Below, in pieces: positions 1-7,672 of a stretch of 64,000 bases of DNA (its first letter is position 1; each line of letters starts with the position of its first letter). A model generated the notes under the pieces. It had not been told where the DNA came from. It worked only from the letters and a program-made list of their open reading frames with translations, and did no database searches. The DNA is taken from NCBI RefSeq assembly GCF_001422735.1, contig NZ_LMLZ01000022.1, positions 186,001 to 250,000 of the forward strand, read 5' to 3'. Both the position numbers and the translations under genes were made by a program. Source of the DNA: Acidovorax sp. Leaf78. Its GTDB lineage: Bacteria; Pseudomonadota; Gammaproteobacteria; Burkholderiales; Burkholderiaceae_C.

Positions 1-813
1 CATCTGCTGGGCTTCGGTCTTCTTGGCCAGGGGGCCGGGGGTGCGGTGGTGGTGGCAGCGCACGGCCTCCAGCCACAGCGGGTCGGACACGCCCAGGCTG
101 CGCAGCAGGGCCTCGGAGCGCGCAGCGTGGTCTTCCACCGCCGATATCTGTTCGGCGGTGAGCGGGTGGGTCTGCTGGGCGAGCTGGTCTTGCAGCTCGG
201 TCATCGCGATGTTCATGCTCAGCGCCGCCTGGCCCAGCTGCTGCACGCGCGCCTCGGGCCAGCGCAGCATCTCCCGCGCGACCACCATGCACACGCAGCT
301 GACCAGCATCGCATGGGTGCCGCTGTACATGCGCGTTTCCTGCGCCGACAGGTAAATCATGGCCAGCAGCGTCGCGTCCGGCGTCTGCTCGCAGTGGCGC
401 GAGAGCTCGTCGTGCAGGGCCTGGAACCGGCCGCCGAAGTCCGTGGGCGACGGTGACCGCAACAACTGCGTGGCCCGCAGCTGCAGCTCGGGCCAGTCGG
501 GCAGCACCCGGCCGCCCCGGGCGCGCGCGGCCGAGTCCTCGGCCGCCGTCATCTTCATCGCGGCGATCTCGCCCAGGTTGGTGTCGGCGTTCAGCATGCG
601 CTGCAGCTGCGCCAGGTAGGCGCGGTGGCTGCCGCCGGACTCGTCGGTGTCCACGCACAGCTGGCGGCCCCGGGCAACCATCTTGGCCAGCTCTTCGCGG
701 GTGCGGATGATGTAGCCCTTTTGCGCCAGCAGGGTGCCGTCGGCCCCGCGCAGCACAAAAGGCAGCGGCTGGCCGAGCTGGATGGATTCGATGTTGAGGC
801 TGACGAGGTTCAT
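1..813 (-). CDS. HD-GYP-like domain protein, C-terminus beyond window edge
   Basis: The reading frame is open from the ATG at 813 to base 1, giving 271 codons with the C-terminal part missing. The first 40 residues (MNLVSLNIESIQLGQPLPFV, then a segment about reading through a prompt to act at 'GYIIRTREEL') resemble the N-terminal region seen in Comamonadaceae HD-GYP proteins. A conserved helix with YSGTHAMLVS provides the first histidine of an HD-type fold. At the place where active HD-GYP enzymes carry HDxGK, this protein has SMNIAMTE, so the metal-binding HD pair is absent. It then continues with the LT..E..... DH segment typical of the family. HD-GYP enzymes cleave cyclic di-GMP; here I infer a non-catalytic or sensory version. 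The C-terminal GYP region, if present, lies outside the window. Confidence 0.6.
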   Translation of the reverse strand, partial: MNLVSLNIESIQLGQPLPFVLRGADGTLLAQKGYIIRTREELAKMVARGRQLCVDTDESGGSHRAYLAQLQRMLNADTNLGEIAAMKMTAAEDSAARARGGRVLPDWPELQLRATQLLRSPSPTDFGGRFQALHDELSRHCEQTPDATLLAMIYLSAQETRMYSGTHAMLVSCVCMVVAREMLRWPEARVQQLGQAALSMNIAMTELQDQLAQQTHPLTAEQISAVEDHAARSEALLRSLGVSDPLWLEAVRCHHHRTPGPLAKKTEAQQM

Positions 814-862
814 GGTGCTCGTTACATTATCTAACGCCCGCCCCCCATCAAACGCATCGCCT

Positions 863-880
863 GCCGGGTGATTTCCCGGC
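863..880. terminator. Hairpin between HD-GYP gene and RND permease stop
   Basis: Six-base arms GCCGGG and CCCGGC with a six-base loop, followed on the plus strand by TTTT. It lies in the 108-bp gap after the end of the minus-strand RND operon. Read on the minus strand it has no U-tract, so its role as terminator for the pump operon is uncertain. Confidence 0.35.
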
Positions 881-921
881 TTTTCTGCCGAAAGAACCAC
901 CCGGAATGTAAGTGCGTGCTA

Positions 922-3900
922 TCAATGCGTGGCTGGTGGCGTTTGCGGCGCTGCGGGCGGTGTGTCGTGATGCCCGCCGCGCAGCCTGCGCATCGTGCGC
1001 CCGAACCACTGGCCCACGTCATCCACGCCGGTGAACACGGCCGGGATGACCAGCAGGCTCAGCAGCGTGGAGGTGATCAGGCCGCCGATCACGGCCACCG
1101 CCATCGGCGAGCGAAAGCTCGCGTCCGCAGCGCCAATGCCCAGGGCGATGGGCATCATGCCCGCGCCCATGGCCAGCGTGGTCATGATGATGGGCCGCGC
1201 CCGCTTGTGGCAGGCGTCGATCAGCGCCTCGAAGCGCGTCAGGCCGTGCTCGCGCCGCGCCAGGATGGCGTACTCGACCAGCAGGATAGAGTTCTTGGTG
1301 GCGATGCCCATGAGCATGATCAGCCCGATGAGCGAGGGCATGGAGAAGCTCTTTTGCGCGATTAGCAAGCCCACGAACGCGCCGCCCAGCGACAGCGGCA
1401 GCGCCGCCAGAATCGTCACCGGGTGCAGGAAGTCCTTGAACAGCAGCACCAGCACGATGTAGATGCACAGCACGCCGGTGAGCATGGCCAGGCCGAAGCT
1501 GGCGAACAGCTCGCCCATCATCTCGGCGTCGCCGATGGTGATCTGGCGCACGCCGGCCGGCAGGTTCTTGATGGAGGGCAGCGCCTCCACGGCCTTGGTC
1601 ACGTCGCCCAGCGGCTGGCCCGACAGCTCGATCTCGAAGTTCACGTTGCGCGCGCGGTCGTAGCGGTCCACCACGGCCGGGCCGCCGCTGAACTCCAGCG
1701 TGGCCACCTGGCCGAGCATCACCGGGCCCTTGCTGCCCGGCACCGACAGGCGCTCGAGCAGCGACAGGTCTTGGCGCGCGTCGTCCTGCAGCTTGACCAC
1801 GATGGGCACCTGGCGGGATGCCAGGTTGAGCTTGGGCAGCGACACGTCGTAGTCGCCCACGGTGGCGATGCGCAGGGTCTCGGCGATGGCGCTGCTGGTC
1901 ACGCCCAGGTCGGCGGCACGCGCGAAGTCCGGGCGCACCGCAATTTCAGAGCGCACCAGGCTGGCGGTGGACGAGATGCTGCCCAGGCCGGGGATGGTGC
2001 GAAGGTCTTTTTCGACCGCGAGGGCCGCCGTGGTCAGCGCCTGCGGGTCGTCGCCCGAGAGCACCAGCACGTACTTCTCGCCCGAGCCGCCCAGGCCCAC
2101 CTTGCTGCGCACGCCCGGCAGCGTCTCCAGCGCGGCGCGGATGTGGTTTTCGATGCCCTGCTTGCGCGGCCGGTCGCCGCGCTCGGCCAGCAGGATGGTG
2201 AGCGTGGCCTTGCGCGTCTCGGCCCCGGCGCCGCCCATGAAGGGGTCGGCCCCGGCCGAGCCGCCGCCGATGGTGGTGTAAACGCTTTTCACGTGCTCGA
2301 CCTTGGCGATGCGCTCACGCGCGTCTTCGGACACGGCGCGGGTCTGGGCCAGCGTGGCGCCCGGAGGCAGCTCCAGGTACACCTGGGTCTGCGAGTTGTC
2401 GTCCGGCGGGATGAAGCCCGTGGGGAGCAGCGGGATCAGCGCGAGCGAGCCGATGAAGAACGCGCCGGTGGCAATGAAGGTGATCCAGCGGTGCTTGACG
2501 CACCAGGACGCCCAGCGCAGGTACACCGTCATCCAGCGCGGGTCCTTGTGCTCGTCCACGATGGGTTTGAGGATGTACGCCGCCATCATGGGCGTGAGCA
2601 CCCGCGCCACCACCAGGCTGGCGAACACCGCGAGCGAAGCCGTCCAGCCGAACTGCTTGAAGAACTTGCCCGCGATGCCGCTCATGAAGGCCGTGGGCAG
2701 GAACACCGCAATCAGCGTGAACGTGGTGGCAACCACCGCCAGGCCGATCTCGTCGGCCGCCTCCATGGCCGCCTGGTAGGGCGTCTTGCCCATGCGCAGG
2801 TGGCGCACGATGTTCTCCACCTCCACGATGGCATCGTCCACCAGGATGCCCACCACCAGCGACATCGCCAGCAGCGTGATCACGTTGATCGAAAAGCCCA
2901 GCAGATGCATGCCGATGAACGCCGGGATCACCGACAGCGGCAGTGCCACGGCCGAGACGAACGTGGCACGCCAATCGCGCAGGAAGAGCCACACCACCAG
3001 CACGGCCAGCAGGGCACCTTCATACAGCAGGTGCATGGAGCCGTCGTATTCCTCCTGCACCGGCTGCACGAAGTTGAAGGCCTCGGTGATTTCGAGGTCG
3101 GGGTGCTGCTCGCGCAGCTCCTTGAGCGCGGTCTGCACCGCGCCGCCCACTTCGACCTCGCTCGCGCCCTTGCTGCGCGCCACCTCGAAGCCCACCACGG
3201 GCTTGCCGTTGAGCATGGCCAGCGCACGCGGCTCGGCAATGGTGTCGGACACGGTGGCCACCTGGTCGAGCCGCACATGGCGGCCGTCGGACAGCGCGAG
3301 CGTGAGGCCCGCGAGTTCCTGCGCCGACTGCACGGTGGCCAGCGTGCGCACGGGCTGCTCGCTGCCGCCCAGGTCGGTGCGGCCGCCGGCGCTTTCGGTC
3401 TGCACCAGCCGCAGCTGGCGCGATATGTCGGCGGCCGACGCGTTGAGCGCCTGCAGCTTCACCGGGTCGAGCGACACGTTGACCTGGCGCTGCACACCGC
3501 CCACGCGGTTGACCGCGCCCACGCCGCGCACGGCCAGGAGCTTCTTGGCGACGGCATCGTCCACGAACCACGACAGCGCCTCGTCGTCCATGCGGGTGGA
3601 GGCGATGGTGAACGCCAGCACCGGCTGCGCGGCCAGGTCCATCTTGGTCACGATGGGGTCGCGCACATCGCCGGGCAGGTCGCCGCGCACGCGGGCCACG
3701 GCGGAGCGCACGTCGTCGAGCGCCTCCTGCGTGGTCTTCTCCAGCCGGAACTCGGCCGTGATGGTGGCGCCGCCGTCCTGCACCTTGGTGTAGATGTGCT
3801 TCAAGTCCTGCAGCGTGGCGATGCTGTTCTCGATCTTGCGCGCCACGTCGTTTTCGAGTTGCGCGGGCGATGCGCCAGGCAGCGCCACGGTCACCGAAAT

Positions 3901-4032
3901 CGTGGGCAGGTCGATGTCCGGAAAGTTCTGCACCTTCATGGCGTTGAACGACAGCAGGCCGCCGAACGTCAGCAGCACGAACAGCATCAGCGCCGGTATC
4001 GGGTTCTTGATGGACCAGGTGGATACATTCAT
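922..4032 (-). CDS. RND efflux transporter, inner-membrane permease subunit
   Basis: A 1036-residue AcrB/MexB-type permease of normal family length. It would use the proton gradient to pump drugs or solvents out of the periplasm and inner membrane through a tripartite complex. The N-terminus (MNVSTWSIKNPIPALMLFVL) carries the first membrane helix, followed by the porter domain and the NFPDIDLPTISV motif. The paired aspartates needed for proton relay are in TM4 (VVGILVDDAIVEVENI, near residue 400) and the partner lysine is in TM10 (LMGIATKNSILLVEYA). Its start follows the adaptor stop by 12 bp with an AAGGAG ribosome site. It is the last gene of the regulator-OMF-adaptor-permease cluster. Substrate cannot be read from sequence; the branch looks nearer to MuxB/TriC-like pumps than to classic AcrB, but that is an impression. 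Confidence 0.95.
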   Translation of the reverse strand: MNVSTWSIKNPIPALMLFVLLTFGGLLSFNAMKVQNFPDIDLPTISVTVALPGASPAQLENDVARKIENSIATLQDLKHIYTKVQDGGATITAEFRLEKTTQEALDDVRSAVARVRGDLPGDVRDPIVTKMDLAAQPVLAFTIASTRMDDEALSWFVDDAVAKKLLAVRGVGAVNRVGGVQRQVNVSLDPVKLQALNASAADISRQLRLVQTESAGGRTDLGGSEQPVRTLATVQSAQELAGLTLALSDGRHVRLDQVATVSDTIAEPRALAMLNGKPVVGFEVARSKGASEVEVGGAVQTALKELREQHPDLEITEAFNFVQPVQEEYDGSMHLLYEGALLAVLVVWLFLRDWRATFVSAVALPLSVIPAFIGMHLLGFSINVITLLAMSLVVGILVDDAIVEVENIVRHLRMGKTPYQAAMEAADEIGLAVVATTFTLIAVFLPTAFMSGIAGKFFKQFGWTASLAVFASLVVARVLTPMMAAYILKPIVDEHKDPRWMTVYLRWASWCVKHRWITFIATGAFFIGSLALIPLLPTGFIPPDDNSQTQVYLELPPGATLAQTRAVSEDARERIAKVEHVKSVYTTIGGGSAGADPFMGGAGAETRKATLTILLAERGDRPRKQGIENHIRAALETLPGVRSKVGLGGSGEKYVLVLSGDDPQALTTAALAVEKDLRTIPGLGSISSTASLVRSEIAVRPDFARAADLGVTSSAIAETLRIATVGDYDVSLPKLNLASRQVPIVVKLQDDARQDLSLLERLSVPGSKGPVMLGQVATLEFSGGPAVVDRYDRARNVNFEIELSGQPLGDVTKAVEALPSIKNLPAGVRQITIGDAEMMGELFASFGLAMLTGVLCIYIVLVLLFKDFLHPVTILAALPLSLGGAFVGLLIAQKSFSMPSLIGLIMLMGIATKNSILLVEYAILARREHGLTRFEALIDACHKRARPIIMTTLAMGAGMMPIALGIGAADASFRSPMAVAVIGGLITSTLLSLLVIPAVFTGVDDVGQWFGRTMRRLRGGHHDTPPAAPQTPPATH

Positions 4033-4044
4033 GAAGAACGCTCC

Positions 4045-5298
4045 TTAATTGATAGCTGGTAGCGCTTTATCAGCGCGCGCCAGGTGCATTTTTGGCTTGA
4101 AATCCCGCACGGAGGACGTGCGCGCAGGCTGTGCTGGTGCCGCGGGTGCGGCAGGCGCAGCCACCGGGGCCGCCACGCGCACCAGGTCGCCGTCGTTCAG
4201 GAAGCCCGCCCCGCGCACGGCCACCGACGCATTGGCCTCCAGGCCTGACGTCACCTCCACCCGGTCGGCCACGCGCCGGCCGGTCTGCACTTTGCGCATC
4301 TGCACGCGCTGCTCGGCCCCCACCACGAAGACGTACGAGAACCCATCGCGCACGACCAGCGCCTCCTGCGGCACGGTGAGCGCATCGCTCTGGCCCAGCG
4401 CGAACTCGCCGCGCGCAAACATGCCCGCGCGGAAATCGCTGTTCGCCGGCAAATCGACGTACACCAGCGCATTGCGGGTCTGCGGGTCCACCGTGGGTGC
4501 GACCATGCGCACCGTGCCTTCGGCCGTGGCGCCGCTGGCCGCGGTCACGCTGACCTTGGCCCCCGGCGTCACGCGGCGCAGCTCGGTCGACGTGACCTCC
4601 GCGCGCCACTCCAGCCGGCCCTTGCGCACCATGCGGAACAGCTCGGTGCCCGCGCTCACCACCGCACCCACGGTGGCGGTGCGGGCAGAGATCACGCCGC
4701 TGTCGGGCGCCACCACCTGCGTGTACTTCAGACGCAGCTGCTGCGCGTTCAGCGTGGCCTTGGCGGCCTCCACCCGGGCCTGCGCCGTCTTCTCGGCGGT
4801 GGTGTATTGCTGGATCTGCTGCTGGCTCAGTGCACCCGTGGCCTGCAAAGATCGCGCGCGGTCGGCATTGGCCGCCGCCTCGGCCGCATTGGCCTGGGCT
4901 TCGAGCAGGCTTGCGCGCATCTGCGCCACGTCGGCCTGCACCGTCTCGGCCGAGAAGGTGGCCAGCACCTGGCCGGCCTTGACCACGTCGCCCACGTTCA
5001 CGCGCACATCGGTCAGCCGCAGGCCGTTGCTTTCGGCGCCGATGCTGGCCTCTTGCCAGGCAGCCACATTGCCGTTGGCGGCCAGGCGCAGTGGCACTGC
5101 CGTGCGCTGCGGCTGGGCCGTGCTCACGGTGAGCGCGGGGCGGGGCTGGTTGGCCTTGGGCTCATCGGCAGCGCGCGACGCGCCCGAGAAGACCAGGGCG
5201 CCGCCCGCGGCCAGCACACAGGCGGCGATCACGGCGAAAGCCGTGGGAGAAAACGTGAAACGTTGCGTTGGCGTTGTCATTTTTGTCTGTCCGTTCAT
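4045..5298 (-). CDS. RND efflux pump periplasmic adaptor (membrane fusion protein)
   Basis: The protein bridges the permease and the outer-membrane factor. After a membrane anchor (AFAVIAACVLAAGGALVF) come the lipoyl half-motifs (VRVNVGDVVKAGQVLATF and the paired VVAPDSGVISARTATVGAVV), an alanine/glutamine-rich coiled-coil hairpin between them (about residues 105-180), then beta-barrel and membrane-proximal domains. I place the start at the ATG at 5298 (MNGQTKMTTPTQ); the ATG at 5280 (MTTPTQRF) is equally good, and the open frame runs further to 5358. An Ala/Pro-rich tail precedes the end. The last about 20 residues (FKPKMHLARADKALPAIN) are encoded by a dispersed intergenic repeat, so the C-terminus appears to have been captured from non-coding DNA. 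Confidence 0.92.
   Translation of the reverse strand: MNGQTKMTTPTQRFTFSPTAFAVIAACVLAAGGALVFSGASRAADEPKANQPRPALTVSTAQPQRTAVPLRLAANGNVAAWQEASIGAESNGLRLTDVRVNVGDVVKAGQVLATFSAETVQADVAQMRASLLEAQANAAEAAANADRARSLQATGALSQQQIQQYTTAEKTAQARVEAAKATLNAQQLRLKYTQVVAPDSGVISARTATVGAVVSAGTELFRMVRKGRLEWRAEVTSTELRRVTPGAKVSVTAASGATAEGTVRMVAPTVDPQTRNALVYVDLPANSDFRAGMFARGEFALGQSDALTVPQEALVVRDGFSYVFVVGAEQRVQMRKVQTGRRVADRVEVTSGLEANASVAVRGAGFLNDGDLVRVAAPVAAPAAPAAPAQPARTSSVRDFKPKMHLARADKALPAIN
4047..4103 (-). repeat. Dispersed ~55-bp Comamonadaceae repeat, copy 1 (inside adaptor 3' end)
   Basis: Starts ATTGATAGCTGGTAGCGCTT, ends in a run reading TTTTTGGCTTGAAA. It has the family layout: GATAGCT, a central AGCGCTT.. 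GCGC imperfect palindrome, then a poly-A/T-rich GGCC-like end. It overlaps the final codons, the stop codon and the spacer to the next ribosome site of the RND adaptor gene. Confidence 0.7.
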
Positions 5299-5358
5299 CC
5301 AGTCGGTGTCAGGAAAAGGAGACTGGCGATCGGCCGGCCTCCCCGTGGTTTCAGTCAC

Positions 5359-6795
5359 TCAGCGCGCGGCGGTGGCCGCAGCAGTGGGTGGGGCTGCGGC
5401 GAGGGCTGTTTGCCCGTCCCACCCTCCGCCTGCGGCGCGGTACAGCGCGATCCAGGCCACCTGGCGTTCATGCTGCAGCGCGACCAGCGCGTTCTCGGCC
5501 GCGAGCGACGTGCGCCGCGCATCCTCCAGCTCCACCAGGCTGGCCAGCCCGCCGCGCCAGCGGGCCTCGGTCGCATCGAACGAGGTGCGGTAGCCCGCCG
5601 CCGCCGTGCGTGCGCTGGTGTTGCGTTCGGCCGTGCTCTGCAGCCGCACCAGCGCCTGCTCCACCTCGCTCACGGCCTGGCGCACCTTGGCGCGGTACAG
5701 GGCCGCAGCCTCGTCGTAGCGGGCCTGCGCCGCATCCACCTGCGCACTGCGCCGGCCGCCGTCGAACAGGGGCACGCTCAGCGCCAGCGGGCCGATGGTC
5801 CAGGTGTTCAGGTCGGTGGTCACGCCACCGCTGCGCACCCAGGCCGTGCCCACCGAGCCGCTGAGCGACAAACGCGGGTAACGCTGCGCCTGCGCGCTGC
5901 CCACCTCGGCGCTGGCGGCAGCGACCTCGCGCTCGGCGTTGTACACGTCGGGCCGCTGGGCCAGCACCTGCGCGGGCAGGGCCGCGATGCTGAACAACGT
6001 GTCGGGCGCCGCAGGCGCAGTGGTGGACAGGCGTGCGCGCAGCGCGGGCTCTTCCCAGCCGGTCAGGGCCACCAGGGTCTTCACGTCCACATCGCACAGC
6101 ATGCGCTGCTGCGATGCGCGGGCCTGGGCTTCGGCGGCACTGGCGCGGGCCAGCGCTGCGGTGGCCGGGGCGGTGAAGCCCGCGCGCTCGCTCAGGTCGG
6201 ACAACCGCGAGGTCTCGCCGCGCGACTGCGTATCGCGCTCGGCCACGCGCAGTTGATCCAGGCAGGTGCGCAGGCTGCTGGTCTGCTGCGCGACCTCGGC
6301 GGCCACGCTCACTCGGGCCTCGTGCCACAGCGCCTGGGCGCCCGCCAGCCGCTGGTCGGCCGCCGCCTTGGTGGCGCGGTTGGCACCGAACACGTCGATC
6401 TCCCAGCTGGCCTGCAGCCCGGCCTGCGCCGTGGTGGCAATGCCCGCGAGCTGTTCATTGAAACCCCGGCTGGCATTGCCCTGGCCGTCGAGCGACGGCA
6501 GCAGCGCGGCGCGGCTGCTGACCTGCGTGGCGCGCGCCTGCGCAATGCGCGACTGGGCCTGCGCCACGCCGGGGCTGATGGCCTGCGCCGCGTCGATCAG
6601 CTCGACCAGCAGCGGGTCGCCCAGCTGCGTCCACCACTGCGCCAGGTCTCCCAGAGAGCCCTGGTGCGGCAACGGCGCCTGCCACGCTACCGGCGGCGGC
6701 GCGGGCACCTGGGCGGGCGGTGGCGAGATGGCACAGGCGCCCAGGGCCAGGGGCAGGCAGGCGGCCCACAAAAAACGGGTCTTGCTGGTTGTCAT
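5359..6795 (-). CDS. RND efflux outer-membrane lipoprotein (NodT/OprM family)
   Basis: Outer-membrane channel of the pump, 478 residues. The start is the ATG at 6795 because it gives a lipoprotein signal MTTSKTRFLWAACLPLALGAC with a lipobox LALGAC; the open frame extends upstream to 7122 but that region belongs to the regulator gene. Two OEP repeats follow, each rich in long helices (e.g. ISPGVAQAQSRIAQARATQV and YNAEREVAAASAEVGSAQAQ RYP-type segment). It overlaps the regulator stop by four bases, so translation is probably coupled. The order regulator-OMF-adaptor-permease, with all genes on the minus strand, makes a complete tripartite pump locus. Confidence 0.93.
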   Translation of the reverse strand: MTTSKTRFLWAACLPLALGACAISPPPAQVPAPPPVAWQAPLPHQGSLGDLAQWWTQLGDPLLVELIDAAQAISPGVAQAQSRIAQARATQVSSRAALLPSLDGQGNASRGFNEQLAGIATTAQAGLQASWEIDVFGANRATKAAADQRLAGAQALWHEARVSVAAEVAQQTSSLRTCLDQLRVAERDTQSRGETSRLSDLSERAGFTAPATAALARASAAEAQARASQQRMLCDVDVKTLVALTGWEEPALRARLSTTAPAAPDTLFSIAALPAQVLAQRPDVYNAEREVAAASAEVGSAQAQRYPRLSLSGSVGTAWVRSGGVTTDLNTWTIGPLALSVPLFDGGRRSAQVDAAQARYDEAAALYRAKVRQAVSEVEQALVRLQSTAERNTSARTAAAGYRTSFDATEARWRGGLASLVELEDARRTSLAAENALVALQHERQVAWIALYRAAGGGWDGQTALAAAPPTAAATAAR

Positions 6796-7541
6796 GTGTT
6801 GGATGCCTTCTTGTGCGAAGTCCTCGGAGTCTGTGAAGTACCGCGGCGTGCAGGGCGCACCGGGGGTGCGTCGGCCTGCCGCCGTGCGATGTCGCCGCGC
6901 ACCATGTCCAGGGCGTAGCCGGTCAGCCGCTCCACCCACTGCTCGACGGCCGCTTCCGTGGCCAACTGCGGCGTGATGCCCTGCAAGGCGTCGCGCTGCG
7001 TCCACATCTGCATCACCAGGCCGGCCAGCGAAAAAGCGAGCCGGTGGATGTCGTCGTCCACCTCGGTCACGCCCATGTGGCGGCGCAGCACCTGCACCAG
7101 GGCCAGGTGGGGCGCGCGGCACTCGCGCTCGAACAGCTCGGGCCAGACGTGGGTCGGGTCCAGCAGCTCGCGGATGTGCAGGCGCACCGATTGGGTGACC
7201 AGGTCGTCGTGCTTGAGCGGCTCCAGAAACCCTGCGAAGTAGCGGCTGAGCGCATCGGTCAAGTCCAGCGCGGGGTCGGCGAACACTGGGATCAGGTCGC
7301 TGCCGCTGCCAAAGGGTTCGTAGAACGTGGCGGTGTACAGCTGCGCCTTGTCACCGAAGTGGTAGCCAATGGCCGCAACGTTGGTGCCGGCAGCCTCGGC
7401 AATGGCGCGCACCGAGGTCTGGGCAAAGCCCTTTTCGGAGAACAGCTGCAGGGCCGCGCGCAGCAGGCGCGCACGCGTGTCTTCGCCGTCGCTGCGGGCG
7501 GCGCGCTGGGCGGCAGGAATGACGTGGGCACCAAAACTCAT
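6792..7541 (-). CDS. TetR-family regulator with CerR-type C-terminal domain
   Basis: A 249-residue repressor-like protein. The TetR HTH is at about residues 20-70 (TRARLLRAALQLFSEKGFAQ, TSVRAIAEAAGTNVAAIGYHFG). The remaining 170 residues fit the CerR-type ligand-binding domain (FYEP.. ; LVTQSVRLHIRELLDPT; LAFSLAGLVMQMWTQRDA). It is the first gene of the efflux operon and overlaps the OMF gene by four bases, so it probably represses its own operon through the palindrome at 7563-7584. The inducer is unknown. The last 30 residues are basic and low-complexity. Confidence 0.9.
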   Translation of the reverse strand: MSFGAHVIPAAQRAARSDGEDTRARLLRAALQLFSEKGFAQTSVRAIAEAAGTNVAAIGYHFGDKAQLYTATFYEPFGSGSDLIPVFADPALDLTDALSRYFAGFLEPLKHDDLVTQSVRLHIRELLDPTHVWPELFERECRAPHLALVQVLRRHMGVTEVDDDIHRLAFSLAGLVMQMWTQRDALQGITPQLATEAAVEQWVERLTGYALDMVRGDIARRQADAPPVRPARRGTSQTPRTSHKKASNT

Positions 7542-7562
7542 GGCCCCGGATTAGACCACCAG

Positions 7563-7584
7563 AATTCAAACAGTTGTTTGAATT
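7563..7584. promoter_or_regulatory. 22-bp inverted repeat, likely operator of the TetR-type regulator
   Basis: Perfect ten-base arms AATTCAAACA and TGTTTGAATT around a two-base centre GT. It lies 22 bp upstream of the regulator start codon in an AT-rich gap of about 130 bp that ends at the glnE stop. Size, symmetry and position match operators of TetR-family repressors. Binding is inferred. Confidence 0.65.
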
Positions 7585-7672
7585 AATGAATTTTTCAGAC
7601 CGGCGGCGCCCCGGCAACTTGCAACCATTTGTCACCGCCCGCTGTCGCTGGGGCAACGCCGGGGTCGGCGGT

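Noticed and set aside
1423-4062. An 879-residue plus-strand frame opposite the RND permease gene
   Set aside because: Its composition is rich in His/Arg/Gln as expected for the antisense of a high-GC gene, it has no domain, and the minus-strand permease is unmistakable.
6796-7122. N-terminal extension of the outer-membrane factor
   Set aside because: It lies in the TetR-type gene in another frame, and the lipoprotein signal fixes the start at 6795.
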